Source: JANMOK01 sp031415055
GTDB taxonomy: Bacteria; Pseudomonadota; Alphaproteobacteria; Rhodobacterales; Rhodobacteraceae
Assembly: GCA_031415055.1 (NCBI GenBank)
Contig: JANOQZ010000026.1
Location: 23,833-87,832 of the forward strand
Length of the DNA stretch: 64,000 bases
Direction: 5' to 3'
Position numbers and translations under genes: made by a program. The notes under the pieces are model-generated. The model saw nothing but the letters and a program-made list of their open reading frames with translations. It was not told the DNA's origin and searched no databases. Shown here in pieces: positions 49,428-58,568 of this stretch (within the stretch, counting starts at the first letter, position 1; every line of letters starts with the position of its first letter).

Positions 49428-50324
49428 ATGCACAGCATGGATTGGGATGACATCCGACTGTTTCTTGCGGCTCATCGGGCCGGCTCGACCGCGCAGGCGG
49501 CGCAGGCCCTTGGTGTGCAACACACAACGGTGGGCCGAAGGATTGCTAGGCTGGAGTCGGTGCTGGGCGCGAAGCTTTTCATCCGCACGCCCAAGGGGTT
49601 GCGACCGACCGAAGTGGCCACAGCAATATTGCCTTTGGCCGAAGAGGCGGAGCGTCAACTTCAGGCGATCAAGCGGCGAATTGCTGGTGTCGACGGGGTG
49701 ATCGAGGGCAAAGTGCGGCTGACCACATCGGACGCATTCAGCGATTTTCTGGTGCGGCACTTGCCAGCCCTGCACGCACGGCATCCGGGGCTGGCGGTCG
49801 AGGTCCACAGTTCAAACCGGATGCTGGACCTTGCAAAGGGCGAGGCGGACATTGCGGTGCGAATGATGGCTGCCGGGCAAAGCGACCTGACCTGCCGCAG
49901 AATAGGCACTGGGGCCTGGTCGCTTTATGCAGCAGAAAGTTACTTGGCGAAACAAAAGCGGCCGCCGTCGCTTGCCGACCTGTCCGGGCAGGAGGTGGTG
50001 GGCTTCGATGAGACCCTGAAAAGCTCGCCCGGCGCGGTTTGGTTGGCGACCTATGCAGGCGGTGCGCATGTGGCGTTTCGCGGCAATTCCATCGGCGCGG
50101 TGATGCGGGCGGCGGTGGTGGGGATGGGGCTGGCAATGCTCCCCTGCTTTATGGCTGCGGGCGAGCCAAGCCTGCGTCGCATCGTGCCGGACCTGGCGGT
50201 GACACGCGGGATTTTTGTGGTTTTTCACCCGGAACTGGGGAAAGCAGCGCGGATCCGGGCGGTTGTGGAGTTTCTGGCTCAGATGATCCGCGAGGAGGCG
50301 GGGTTGCTAGATGGGACGAGGTGA
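49428..50324 (+). CDS. LysR-family transcriptional regulator
   Basis: A 298-residue regulator. Winged helix-turn-helix FLAAHRAGSTAQAAQALGVQ, then HTTVGRRIARLESVLGAKLF, in residues 8-55. The substrate-binding fold begins VIEGKVRLTTSDAFSDFLVR. ATG 49428 or 49437. Most similar in form to the VtlR/GcvA-like single-target regulators. Ends one base before the gcvP-tail duplicate. Divergent from the cupin, its likely target. Confidence 0.85.
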   Translation: MHSMDWDDIRLFLAAHRAGSTAQAAQALGVQHTTVGRRIARLESVLGAKLFIRTPKGLRPTEVATAILPLAEEAERQLQAIKRRIAGVDGVIEGKVRLTTSDAFSDFLVRHLPALHARHPGLAVEVHSSNRMLDLAKGEADIAVRMMAAGQSDLTCRRIGTGAWSLYAAESYLAKQKRPPSLADLSGQEVVGFDETLKSSPGAVWLATYAGGAHVAFRGNSIGAVMRAAVVGMGLAMLPCFMAAGEPSLRRIVPDLAVTRGIFVVFHPELGKAARIRAVVEFLAQMIREEAGLLDGTR

Positions 50325-50325
50325 G

Positions 50326-50433
50326 GTGGACAAATTTTTGCCGCCGGTCTATCGGAACGACAACGCCGATGACGACCGGAACTTGGTCTGCACGTGCCCG
50401 CCAGTAGAAGATTATCGTAGCGCAGCCGAATAG
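50326..50433 (+). pseudogene. duplicate of the gcvP 3' end (fragment)
   Basis: 36 codons reading VDKFLPPVYRNDNADDDRNL then VCTCPPVEDYRSAAE and TAG. The intact gcvP ends VDKYWPPVNRIDNAYGDRNL then ICTCPPLEDYLTAE. About two thirds of residues match, so it is an old or foreign-derived copy. No start, same orientation as gcvP, ends next to the lacI stop. Confidence 0.88.
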
Positions 50434-51480
50434 CTATTCTGGCACGTCCAGAAATTGCAATTCTGCAGCGCTCTTGCCGGCGATTGTTTCGATCAGCGCA
50501 CGGGCAAGAAAGTTGCCAGCCTTGCGGAAATCTTCGTTGATCACAAAAATTTCCGGGCGTACGCGGCGGATTAGTTCGGCGGAATGTTTGGTGACCAGAT
50601 CAACATCGACACCAACTTTCAGTCCGGCGTTTTCAATGGCCACAGCCGCCGTCAACGCGGAGGATACATTGCCACAAATGATACCATCGGGGCGGTGCTT
50701 GGAATGCATGAGACGCTCAATCTCGGAATGGATCGTGTCCAGCGGGTCGTCGATGGTGAGCGAGCGGATCGGAATTTCGAGCAGTTCAAACTTTTCCATC
50801 GCATCGACAAAACCCTTTATCATGTGCTGGGAATAAAAATACGTCGAAGGCGGGGCGATCAGCGAAATGCGGGTTCGACCGCGTGCATGCAATTGTTCGA
50901 CACCTATGCGGGCGAAGGTTTCGTTGTCAAAATCAAAATAGGGATGCACCGGACCAAGCCCGGTTCGACCGTGCGTTGCAACTGGAAAACCGCGATCCAG
51001 CAAATACTGCACGCGCGGGTCATTTTCGCGGGTTGACGACAGAATGATGCCGTCGGCGGACTCCGTTTCAACGACGTATCGCACCGGATCAAGGGGATCT
51101 TTGATGCGGTCATAGGGGGTGACGATAAGATGATAGCCGGTGTCGGCCAAAGCCTCGGAAACGCCCAAGACCATTTGCGTGGTCAGGCCAAGAATTTCTT
51201 CGTCGAGGCTTAGGATCAGGCTGATGACATTGGTCTTGCCGGTGCGCAAACGGACACCTGCGCGGTTGGGGCGATAGCCAATTTGATCGGCAACCAATCG
51301 CACGCGTTTTTTGGTATCGGCACCAATATCGGGCGCATCATTCAAGGCGCGCGAAACGGTGGTAATCCCAAGGCCGGTCATATAGGCGATGGTTTTCAGC
51401 GTTGGTCGCGTCGGTCGGTGGCCGTCCAAAACGGGGGCGTCAACGCGGGGGGCTCGGGTTTCATCGTCGGCCATGGCCAT
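50434..51480 (-). CDS. LacI-family transcriptional regulator of the mannoside cluster
   Basis: A 348-residue repressor. LacI-type helix-turn-helix: TLKTIAYMTGLGITTVSRAL near 27-46, then RVRLVADQIGYRPNRAGVRL. The periplasmic-binding-like sensor domain follows (VISLILSLDEEILGLTTQMV, then ESADGIILSSTRENDPRVQY). Start ATG 51480 (or 51474). Divergent from the ABC importer; LacI-type operator candidates lie between them. By position it likely responds to a mannoside or its breakdown product (inference). Confidence 0.85.
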   Translation of the reverse strand: MAMADDETRAPRVDAPVLDGHRPTRPTLKTIAYMTGLGITTVSRALNDAPDIGADTKKRVRLVADQIGYRPNRAGVRLRTGKTNVISLILSLDEEILGLTTQMVLGVSEALADTGYHLIVTPYDRIKDPLDPVRYVVETESADGIILSSTRENDPRVQYLLDRGFPVATHGRTGLGPVHPYFDFDNETFARIGVEQLHARGRTRISLIAPPSTYFYSQHMIKGFVDAMEKFELLEIPIRSLTIDDPLDTIHSEIERLMHSKHRPDGIICGNVSSALTAAVAIENAGLKVGVDVDLVTKHSAELIRRVRPEIFVINEDFRKAGNFLARALIETIAGKSAAELQFLDVPE

Positions 51481-51550
51481 GGATTCAGCTTTGTTGTTCA
51501 CAATGATTCTGCCAGCGTTGCACATTGCATGGCGTTCAGGAAGAAAATAC

Positions 51551-51590
51551 TGCAACGTTTCAGATTATAGTTTTCTGCAAACGTTTCGGA
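51551..51590. promoter_or_regulatory. two LacI-type operator candidates
   Basis: TGCAACGTTTCA (51551-51562) and TGCAAACGTTTCGG (51576-51589) both contain the central CG with AACGTTT, typical of LacI/GalR operators, 25 bases apart. They lie 70-110 bases ahead of the lacI gene start. The rest of the 376-base divergent gap (51481-51856) contains a GTTGC-N7-GCAAC inverted repeat at 51793-51809 near the importer start and no other gene. Confidence 0.6.
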
Positions 51591-51856
51591 AAAATATCTG
51601 CCATTGACAAATCGCCGCTTGGGAATGCGAGACGAGCACTGCTTTGGGTCATCCACAAAACCTGCAAAGGCTAACATACTGACAAATATATGTTTATCGC
51701 AATGCAGCACATCTGTGTTCGCAAGCGCAGCAATTTTTTCCACGAAAATGACCAAGGATAAAAGATTTGATTTTGCACAGATGATTCAAGTGTTGCAATT
51801 TTGGCAACCCTGAATTAGCGTTCCGCGCTATAACGATATAGCTAGGGAGAAGCTCA

Positions 51857-53104
51857 ATGAAATTCCGTTCTGTGGCAGCCGTATTGGCCGCTACCGTAGC
51901 ACTGCCCTTTTCGGTCGCCAACGCTGCCGATTTGGAAGTAACCCATTGGTGGACATCCGGCGGCGAAGCTGCTGCCGTTGCTGAATTCGCCAAGGCATTC
52001 GATGCCACCGGCAACCACTGGGTTGACGGCGCCATTGCCGGTTCGGGCGACGTTGCCCGTCCGATCATCATTAGCCGGATCATGGGCGGCAACCCGATGG
52101 GCGCCACCCAGTTGAACCCCGGCAAAGATGCCGATGATCTGATCGCCGCTGGCCTGATGCTGGACCTGACCGACCTTGCCACGGCGGAGGACTGGGCCAA
52201 TATCCTGCGTCCGAAATCGCAGATGGAATCCTGCACCAAGGACGGTCGAGTCTATTGCGTTCCGGTCAACCTGCACTCGGCGCAGTGGATGTGGACCAAC
52301 CGGCACGTCTATGAAGATGCTGGTATCGCGCCGCCAACGAACTGGAACGAGATGATCGCTGCCGCACCGGCGCTGCAGGCCAAGGGCATCATTCCGCTGT
52401 CGATTTCCACCGGCTGGACCGTTCGCTTGTTGACGGAAGATCTGACAGTGGCGATCGCGGGCACCGACAATTTCGTTGCGGTTTACAAAGATCGCAACCT
52501 CGACATCGCGGCTGGTCCGGAAATGGCCAAAGTGTTCGCAGCGATTGATGATGCGCGCAAAATTATTGACCCGAAGACCGTGTTGCCGCAGTGGAACGAG
52601 GCTGTCGGGCTGGTGATCAGTGGTAAAGCGGGGGCCAACGTCATGGGTGACTGGGCTGGCGGCGAATTTGCCGTGGCCGGCATGGTTGCAGGCGTCGATT
52701 ATGACTGCTTGCCGGGCCTTGGACTGTCGTCGGTGCTGGATACCGGCGGTGACGTGTTCTACTTCCCGAAGAACGAAGACCCGGAAGTGACGAAAGCCCA
52801 GCTGTTGCTGGCCTCGACCTTGGTAACGAAGGAAGTTCAGGTGGCGTTCAACCTGAAAAAAGGCTCGCTACCGATGCGGGCTGACGTTGACCTGTCGGCG
52901 GCCAACGACTGCATGAAGAAGGGTCTCGCCATTCTTGATGACCCGAATGGGGTAAAGGTTCCAGGCCCGGTTCAGATGATCGACCGCGACTCGCTGAACC
53001 AGATCGGCGACGTGATGTCCGAATTCTTTTCCGACCTGTCCATAACCCCGGAAGCGGCGCAGGCCCAGTTCGTTGACATCATTGCGAACGCTCCCAAGGG
53101 TTAA
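51857..53104 (+). CDS. sugar ABC transporter substrate-binding protein
   Basis: A 415-residue family 1 extracellular solute-binding protein. Signal peptide MKFRSVAAVLAATVALPFSV with cleavage after ANA. The mature start DLEVTHWWTSGGEAAAVAEF is the AglE/ThuE-type. WMWTNRHVYEDAGIAPPTNW and GDWAGGEFAVAG follow. It captures an oligosaccharide in the periplasm. First gene of the catabolic operon. A stem-loop follows it, as usual for a binding protein made in excess. Confidence 0.88.
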   Translation: MKFRSVAAVLAATVALPFSVANAADLEVTHWWTSGGEAAAVAEFAKAFDATGNHWVDGAIAGSGDVARPIIISRIMGGNPMGATQLNPGKDADDLIAAGLMLDLTDLATAEDWANILRPKSQMESCTKDGRVYCVPVNLHSAQWMWTNRHVYEDAGIAPPTNWNEMIAAAPALQAKGIIPLSISTGWTVRLLTEDLTVAIAGTDNFVAVYKDRNLDIAAGPEMAKVFAAIDDARKIIDPKTVLPQWNEAVGLVISGKAGANVMGDWAGGEFAVAGMVAGVDYDCLPGLGLSSVLDTGGDVFYFPKNEDPEVTKAQLLLASTLVTKEVQVAFNLKKGSLPMRADVDLSAANDCMKKGLAILDDPNGVKVPGPVQMIDRDSLNQIGDVMSEFFSDLSITPEAAQAQFVDIIANAPKG

Positions 53105-53127
53105 TCTTTGACCTGATTGCCCAACTG

Positions 53128-53157
53128 TTTCGGCCCGGTTCAATTGCCGGGCCGAAA
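53128..53157 (+). terminator. stem-loop between binding protein and permease genes
   Basis: TTTCGGCCCGG pairs with CCGGGCCGAAA (11 bp, loop of 8), followed by TTT. It probably stabilises the binding-protein mRNA and reduces permease expression. Confidence 0.7.
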
Positions 53158-53194
53158 TTTACCGGCCTCGGCCAATTCGGGAGTGTTGACAACC

Positions 53195-54097
53195 ATGAAC
53201 AGGCCGAATCCACTATTCCGGAATCTGAGTTCCAAAATCGCCGCTTTGCCGATGATGTTGATAGTGTTGGTCGTCTTCATCGGCGGCACCATCTGGACGG
53301 TTGCCTCGTCCTTCACTGACATCAGGACCCTGCCCGTCTTCACGCCTAGGGAGTTCTATGAACATTGGGATGGATGGGGGCAGTATGTGCGGCTGTGGAA
53401 TACGCCGCGCTGGATCATCTCGATCACCAATCTGGCGATCTATGGAACACTCTTTACCTCGTGTGCCTTTGCCATCGGCTTTACCCTAGCGGTGTTTATG
53501 GATCAGCGTATCCGGCTTGAGGGCGTGTTTCGGACCATTTATCTGTATCCCTTTGCCCTTTCTTTCATCGTGACCGGCCACGTCTGGGCCTGGATCATGA
53601 ACCCGGCGTTCGGGCTGGAGGCGACGGTGCGCGGGCTGGGTTGGGAAAGCTTTTCCTTCGACTGGCTGACCAACCGCGAGATGTCGATCTATGCGGTGGT
53701 GATCGCAGGATTGTGGCAGGGCTCCGGTCTCGTTATGGCCCTGATGCTGGCTGGGTTGCGTGGCATCGACGATGAAATCTGGCGCGCGGCGCGGGTCGAC
53801 GGCATCCCGAAATGGCGCACCTATATACAGATTGTCATCCCGATGATGCGTCCGGTGCTGATCACCACGCTGGTGATTGTCGCCTCGGGTGCAGTGCGCA
53901 TCTATGATCTTGTCGTCGGCCTGACGCAGGGTGGGCCGGGTCTGTCGTCGCAGGTGCCATCGATGTACATTTATGAGAAATTGTTCGTGGGGGGGTTGTC
54001 GCAAGGTGCGGCCGCATCGTCGATGCTGCTGCTGGCGACCTCGATCATCCTGATCCCGTGGATCATGGTCGAATTCGGCAAGAAACAAGGGAACTGA
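53195..54097 (+). CDS. sugar ABC transporter permease (MalF type)
   Basis: A 300-residue permease with six helices. The EAA loop is IDDEIWRAARVDGIPKWRTY; AWIMNPAFGLEATVRGLGW fits the family. ATG 53195 is chosen; the in-frame upstream extension would run through the stem-loop. It lies in the operon ahead of the second permease (6-base gap). Confidence 0.88.
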   Translation: MNRPNPLFRNLSSKIAALPMMLIVLVVFIGGTIWTVASSFTDIRTLPVFTPREFYEHWDGWGQYVRLWNTPRWIISITNLAIYGTLFTSCAFAIGFTLAVFMDQRIRLEGVFRTIYLYPFALSFIVTGHVWAWIMNPAFGLEATVRGLGWESFSFDWLTNREMSIYAVVIAGLWQGSGLVMALMLAGLRGIDDEIWRAARVDGIPKWRTYIQIVIPMMRPVLITTLVIVASGAVRIYDLVVGLTQGGPGLSSQVPSMYIYEKLFVGGLSQGAAASSMLLLATSIILIPWIMVEFGKKQGN

Positions 54098-54103
54098 AAC
54101 AAA

Positions 54104-55006
54104 ATGGCTAGCCAAGTCGCGAACAACGTCCAGCCATCGGGTGCCAAGCCAAAACCGTTTCTGGCGCCGGGCAGGTTTTTAATCTATTCGGTGCTGGTCC
54201 TGACGTCGCTTTATTATCTGGTCCCTCTTTACGTCATGATCATAACATCGCTGAAAGATTTAGACGCGATCCGATATGGCAACATCTTTATCCCGACCGC
54301 ACATCCGACATTCGAACCTTGGGTCAAAGCATGGTCTGAAGCATGCACGGGTCTGAAGTGCACTGGATTGGCGCCGGGCTTTCTGAATTCGGTCTACATT
54401 ACGATTCCAAGCGTAATTGTTTCGATCACCGTGGCCTCGCTATCGGGCTATTCGCTGGAGAATTGGCCGTTCAAGTTTTCCGAGGTGTTCTTCACGGTGC
54501 TTCTGGTCGGCTCGTTCATTCCCTATCAGGTGTTCTTGTATCCACTTGTGATCATCACAAGGGAGATGGGAATCTATTCGACACTTTGGGCCGTGATTTT
54601 CGTGCATACCGTGTTTGGCCTGCCGATCCTGACGCTGCTGTTTCGCAACTATTTCGCCTCGCTGCCCGAAGAGTTGTTTAAGGCGGCACGGGTGGATGGT
54701 GCAGGTTACTGGCGCATCTTCGCACAAGTGATGGCACCAATGTCGGTCCCGATCTTCACTGTGGCGGTGATCCTGCAGGTCACCGGCATCTGGAACGACT
54801 TTCTGTTCGGGGTGATCTACGCCGGGCCGACCAACTATCCGATGACCGTGCAGTTGAACAACATCGTCAACTCGTTGCAGGGGGTGAAGGAATACAACGT
54901 GGACATGGCCGCAACGATCCTTACCGGCCTGGTTCCACTGACCATCTACTTCGTTTCTGGAAAATATTTCGTGCGCGGCATTGCAGCCGGCGCCGTCAAG
55001 GGCTGA
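54104..55006 (+). CDS. sugar ABC transporter permease (MalG type)
   Basis: A 300-residue permease with six helices. EAA loop LPEELFKAARVDGAGYWRIF. The C-terminus ends KYFVRGIAAGAVKG, typical of MalG-like subunits. A long periplasmic loop includes two cysteines (ACTGLKCTG). Heterodimer partner of the preceding permease. Confidence 0.88.
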   Translation: MASQVANNVQPSGAKPKPFLAPGRFLIYSVLVLTSLYYLVPLYVMIITSLKDLDAIRYGNIFIPTAHPTFEPWVKAWSEACTGLKCTGLAPGFLNSVYITIPSVIVSITVASLSGYSLENWPFKFSEVFFTVLLVGSFIPYQVFLYPLVIITREMGIYSTLWAVIFVHTVFGLPILTLLFRNYFASLPEELFKAARVDGAGYWRIFAQVMAPMSVPIFTVAVILQVTGIWNDFLFGVIYAGPTNYPMTVQLNNIVNSLQGVKEYNVDMAATILTGLVPLTIYFVSGKYFVRGIAAGAVKG

Positions 55007-55010
55007 TCCA

Positions 55011-56090
55011 ATGAACAAAATTTCTGTCGCCGTCAAAGACCTCACGCTGAATTTCGGCGCCACGTCCGTGCTGAAAAAGCTGAACCTTGAGGTTGAGGAA
55101 GGCGAGTTCATCGTCCTGCTCGGGCCTTCGGGTTGTGGTAAGTCCACGCTGTTGAACTGTATTGCTGGCCTTCTGGAAATCAGCGAGGGTCAGATTTTCA
55201 TCAAGGAAAAGAACGTCACTTGGGCCGAACCTTCGGACCGGGGCATTGGTATGGTGTTCCAATCCTACGCGCTTTATCCCCAAATGACGGTGAAAGGAAA
55301 CCTGAGTTTTGGTTTGCGCATTGCCGGGTTGAAGAAGGCTGACATCGAAGCACGCGTAGCGCGCGCTTCCGAGATTTTGCAAATCGGCCCCTTGCTGGAC
55401 CGTAAGCCGGGTGCCCTTTCGGGCGGCCAGCGGCAGCGGGTGGCAATTGGTCGGGCATTGGTGCGCGATGTGGATGTTTTCCTGTTTGACGAGCCTTTGT
55501 CCAACTTGGATGCCAAGTTGCGTTCTGAATTGCGCGTGGAAATCAAGCGCCTGCATGAGCGTTTGAACAACACGATGATCTATGTGACGCATGACCAAAT
55601 CGAAGCACTGACTTTGGCAGATCGGATTGCGATTATGAAAAGCGGGGTGATCCAGCAATTGGATGCACCGCTGACCATTTATAACAAGCCGGTTAATCTG
55701 TATGTCGCCGGTTTCATCGGATCACCGGCAATGAACATCATGCGCGGCACGATCTCGACTTCTGGCAAAGGGGCCAGTTTTGTGACCAATGGCGTATCAA
55801 TTTCGCTGGCGGATTATGAGACTGAAAACACCTATACCCATGGGCAAGAGGTCATTCTGGGTGTGCGGCCCGAGCATATCATACCGGGTGCAAAAGATGG
55901 CGTTGACGCTGAAATCGAACTTGAAGAACCAATGGGGGCGGATAGCCTTATTTGGCTGAAAATTGCCGGCCAGTCAATCTCAGCACGCGTTGCTTCGGAT
56001 CATAGTTTCAAAAAAGGCGAGACCTATAAAGTTTTCCTGAACATGAAACTGGCGTCGTTGTTTGACGGAAAAACCGAAGAACGAATCTAA
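55011..56090 (+). CDS. sugar ABC transporter ATP-binding protein (MalK/UgpC type)
   Basis: A 359-residue ATPase. Walker A GPSGCGKSTLL near 38-48, Q-loop FQSYALYPQMTV near 83, signature LSGGQRQRVAIGRALV near 136, Walker B VFLFDEPLSNLDAKL near 158. The C-terminal regulatory OB domain starts at about 235 (YVAGFIGSPAMNIM) and includes VRPEHI. Start is 4 bases after the permease stop. Confidence 0.9.
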   Translation: MNKISVAVKDLTLNFGATSVLKKLNLEVEEGEFIVLLGPSGCGKSTLLNCIAGLLEISEGQIFIKEKNVTWAEPSDRGIGMVFQSYALYPQMTVKGNLSFGLRIAGLKKADIEARVARASEILQIGPLLDRKPGALSGGQRQRVAIGRALVRDVDVFLFDEPLSNLDAKLRSELRVEIKRLHERLNNTMIYVTHDQIEALTLADRIAIMKSGVIQQLDAPLTIYNKPVNLYVAGFIGSPAMNIMRGTISTSGKGASFVTNGVSISLADYETENTYTHGQEVILGVRPEHIIPGAKDGVDAEIELEEPMGADSLIWLKIAGQSISARVASDHSFKKGETYKVFLNMKLASLFDGKTEERI

Positions 56091-56155
56091 GTCGCTTCAC
56101 TTTGGGGCTGTCCCCGAAATGGGCCAGAAATACGACTCGCGTGAAAGCTGAAGCT

Positions 56156-58558
56156 ATGTCGGATGCCGCAATTTCGCTTGCTGGGACCTGGAATCTGCGC
56201 GATTCTGCGGGCGAATATCCCTGTGAAATGGCGATTCCGGGCGAAGTGATTTCGGCGTTGTTTGAGGCGAAACTAATTCCCGACCCGTATTGGGGCCGCA
56301 ACGAATACGACTTGCGTTGGATAACGGAGCGCGAATGGGCCATTTCGCGGAATATTAACGTTCCAGAAAATGCCGCTGCGCAGGATTGGTGCTTGGATAT
56401 TTCGGCGCTGGATAGGGTGGCGCAGGTTTTGGTCAACGGCACATTGGTGTTGTCGGCGGCAAATTCGTTTCGGCGTTTCAAGCCGAAAGTCGCTTTGAAA
56501 CCCGGCGCGAACGCCATCGAAATTCGGTTCTTGTCCAACACCAAAGCGGCGAATGAACTGCAGGCGGCGCAGCCGTTTCGCGTGCCCTTTCACGCGGGAA
56601 ATTGCCCGATCCCAAACGGCAATATGCTGCGCAAAGCGCAGTGCGATTTTGGCTGGGATTGGAACGTGGCACTGATGCCTTGCGGTATCTATGAGGCACC
56701 GATGTTGCGCGTTGCTTCGAGCAGCGAAATTGGCGGCGTTTCAGCTGCGCAGAAGCATACCAAGGGTGCGGTTGTCGTTGACGTTTCGTCGGAAGTGTCC
56801 GGAGCCGTGGCCGCTTTCACCGTCACTTTGGGCGAGCAGAAAGTATCGGGGAGGGGTCCTGTCAAAGCGAGTTTCACCATTCAATCCCCCGAACTTTGGT
56901 GGCCGAATGGATCGGGAAACCAACCGCTGCACGATTTGACCGTGCAAGTCGGCGATCAGATTGAACATCGACGCATTGGGCTGCGCTCAATGGAGTTGAT
57001 CTCGCACCCCGATGACATTGGCCGAAATTTCAAATTCCGTGTCAATGGCCACGACATCTTTTGCCGAGGGGCAAATTGGATTCCGGCGGATGCCTTGGCG
57101 GGTCGGATCACGCCCGAAAAGACCCGTGACCTGCTGCAATCGGCGGTGGACGCCAATATGAATATGATCCGCGTTTGGGGCGGTGGGCGGTATGAGGCGG
57201 ATTGGTTTTATGATTTGTCCGATGAGTTGGGCATCATGGTCTGGCAAGATTTCATGTTTTCCTGTGCGCTTTATCCGGCGACCTCGGCGTTTTTAGCAGA
57301 TGTAGACATTGAAGTGCGCGAGCAAGTGACCCGGCTGGATCACCATGCCTGTATGGCGGTTTGGTGTGGCGACAACGAATTGTTGGGCGCGCTGACTTGG
57401 TTTGAGGAAAGCCGCAACAACCGCGACCGCTATTTGGTGGCCTATGACCGATTGAACCGAACCTTGGAAACGGCGCTGAAACAGACGGTGCCACATGCCA
57501 ATTGGTGGCCGTCAAGCCCGTCGCCGGGACCGCTGAGTTTCGGCGACGCCTGGCATGACGATACGTCGGGGGACATGCACTTTTGGTCGGTCTGGCACGA
57601 GGGTAAGAACTTTGATCATTACCGCAATGCAAACCCTCGGTTTTGTTCAGAATTCGGCTTTCAATCCTACCCTTCCATGGACGTGATCCGCGCATTTGCT
57701 GACCCTGAAGATATGAACATTTCATCGCAAGTGATGGAAAGCCATCAAAAGAACAAAGGTGGCAATGCGCGGATTGCGGAAACCATGTTTCGCTATTTCC
57801 GCTTTCCCAAGGATTTTGAGAATTTCGTCTATCTCAGCCAGGTGCAGCAGGGTTTGGCTATTCGCACGGCGATGGAATATTGGCGCAGCTTGAAACCGCA
57901 TTGCATGGGAGCGTTGTACTGGCAATTGAACGACACTTGGCCGGTGGCGAGTTGGTCGAGCCTAAATCATGGTGGCGGTTGGAAGGCTTTGCACCATATG
58001 GCAAAGCGGTTCTTCGCGCCGGTCACCGTTTCGGTAATTCCCGACAAAAACGCTGGCTTGGCAATCAATTCGGTCAACGATACGCTGTTAGAAGTGAGTG
58101 TTTCGGTGACGGTTTTTGCCGTCGAAATGGGGGGTAATACACATGAAATCGGCCATGCGGAGGGGGTAGTCGGACCAGATACGGCGACGACATTGTTGGA
58201 ACTGGACGCCAATACATTACCCGTTGGTCTGTTACTTGCCTATGTATGGCAAGCATCCGACGGGACGCGCGGCGGTGACCATTATTCGAGCCTTCCTTAC
58301 AAGGAATTGAAATTGGAAAACCCGAATGTGCGGCTTGGCAAAAGCGTGGAAGGCGGCGGCGTCAAATTGACATTGGAAGTGGAAAAGCTGGCGTTGTTCG
58401 TCACTGTCGAGGCGCAGGTGCCGGGGCGGTTTTCCAACAATTGTCTGACGCTTTTTCCCGGCACGCCCGCCACGATTACCTTCACGCCCAAGTCTGGATC
58501 GGCACAGGAAGCTGCCGAAGGGTTGATCACGCGCGACCCTTATTCATCTTCGCATTAG
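56156..58558 (+). CDS. beta-mannosidase, glycoside hydrolase family 2
   Basis: An 800-residue retaining glycosidase. The N-terminal sugar-binding jelly roll includes SLAGTWNLRDSAGEYPCEMA. CDFGWDWNVALMPCGIYEA is the standard beta-mannosidase motif. The acid/base Glu is in CGDNELLGAL near 407 and the nucleophile in CSEFGFQSYPS near 499. GALYWQLNDTWPVASWSS follows. No signal peptide, so it acts in the cytoplasm on imported beta-mannosides. Start ATG 56156; an upstream in-frame extension is not conserved. Confidence 0.9.
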   Translation: MSDAAISLAGTWNLRDSAGEYPCEMAIPGEVISALFEAKLIPDPYWGRNEYDLRWITEREWAISRNINVPENAAAQDWCLDISALDRVAQVLVNGTLVLSAANSFRRFKPKVALKPGANAIEIRFLSNTKAANELQAAQPFRVPFHAGNCPIPNGNMLRKAQCDFGWDWNVALMPCGIYEAPMLRVASSSEIGGVSAAQKHTKGAVVVDVSSEVSGAVAAFTVTLGEQKVSGRGPVKASFTIQSPELWWPNGSGNQPLHDLTVQVGDQIEHRRIGLRSMELISHPDDIGRNFKFRVNGHDIFCRGANWIPADALAGRITPEKTRDLLQSAVDANMNMIRVWGGGRYEADWFYDLSDELGIMVWQDFMFSCALYPATSAFLADVDIEVREQVTRLDHHACMAVWCGDNELLGALTWFEESRNNRDRYLVAYDRLNRTLETALKQTVPHANWWPSSPSPGPLSFGDAWHDDTSGDMHFWSVWHEGKNFDHYRNANPRFCSEFGFQSYPSMDVIRAFADPEDMNISSQVMESHQKNKGGNARIAETMFRYFRFPKDFENFVYLSQVQQGLAIRTAMEYWRSLKPHCMGALYWQLNDTWPVASWSSLNHGGGWKALHHMAKRFFAPVTVSVIPDKNAGLAINSVNDTLLEVSVSVTVFAVEMGGNTHEIGHAEGVVGPDTATTLLELDANTLPVGLLLAYVWQASDGTRGGDHYSSLPYKELKLENPNVRLGKSVEGGGVKLTLEVEKLALFVTVEAQVPGRFSNNCLTLFPGTPATITFTPKSGSAQEAAEGLITRDPYSSSH

Positions 58559-58568
58559 GAGCCATTCA

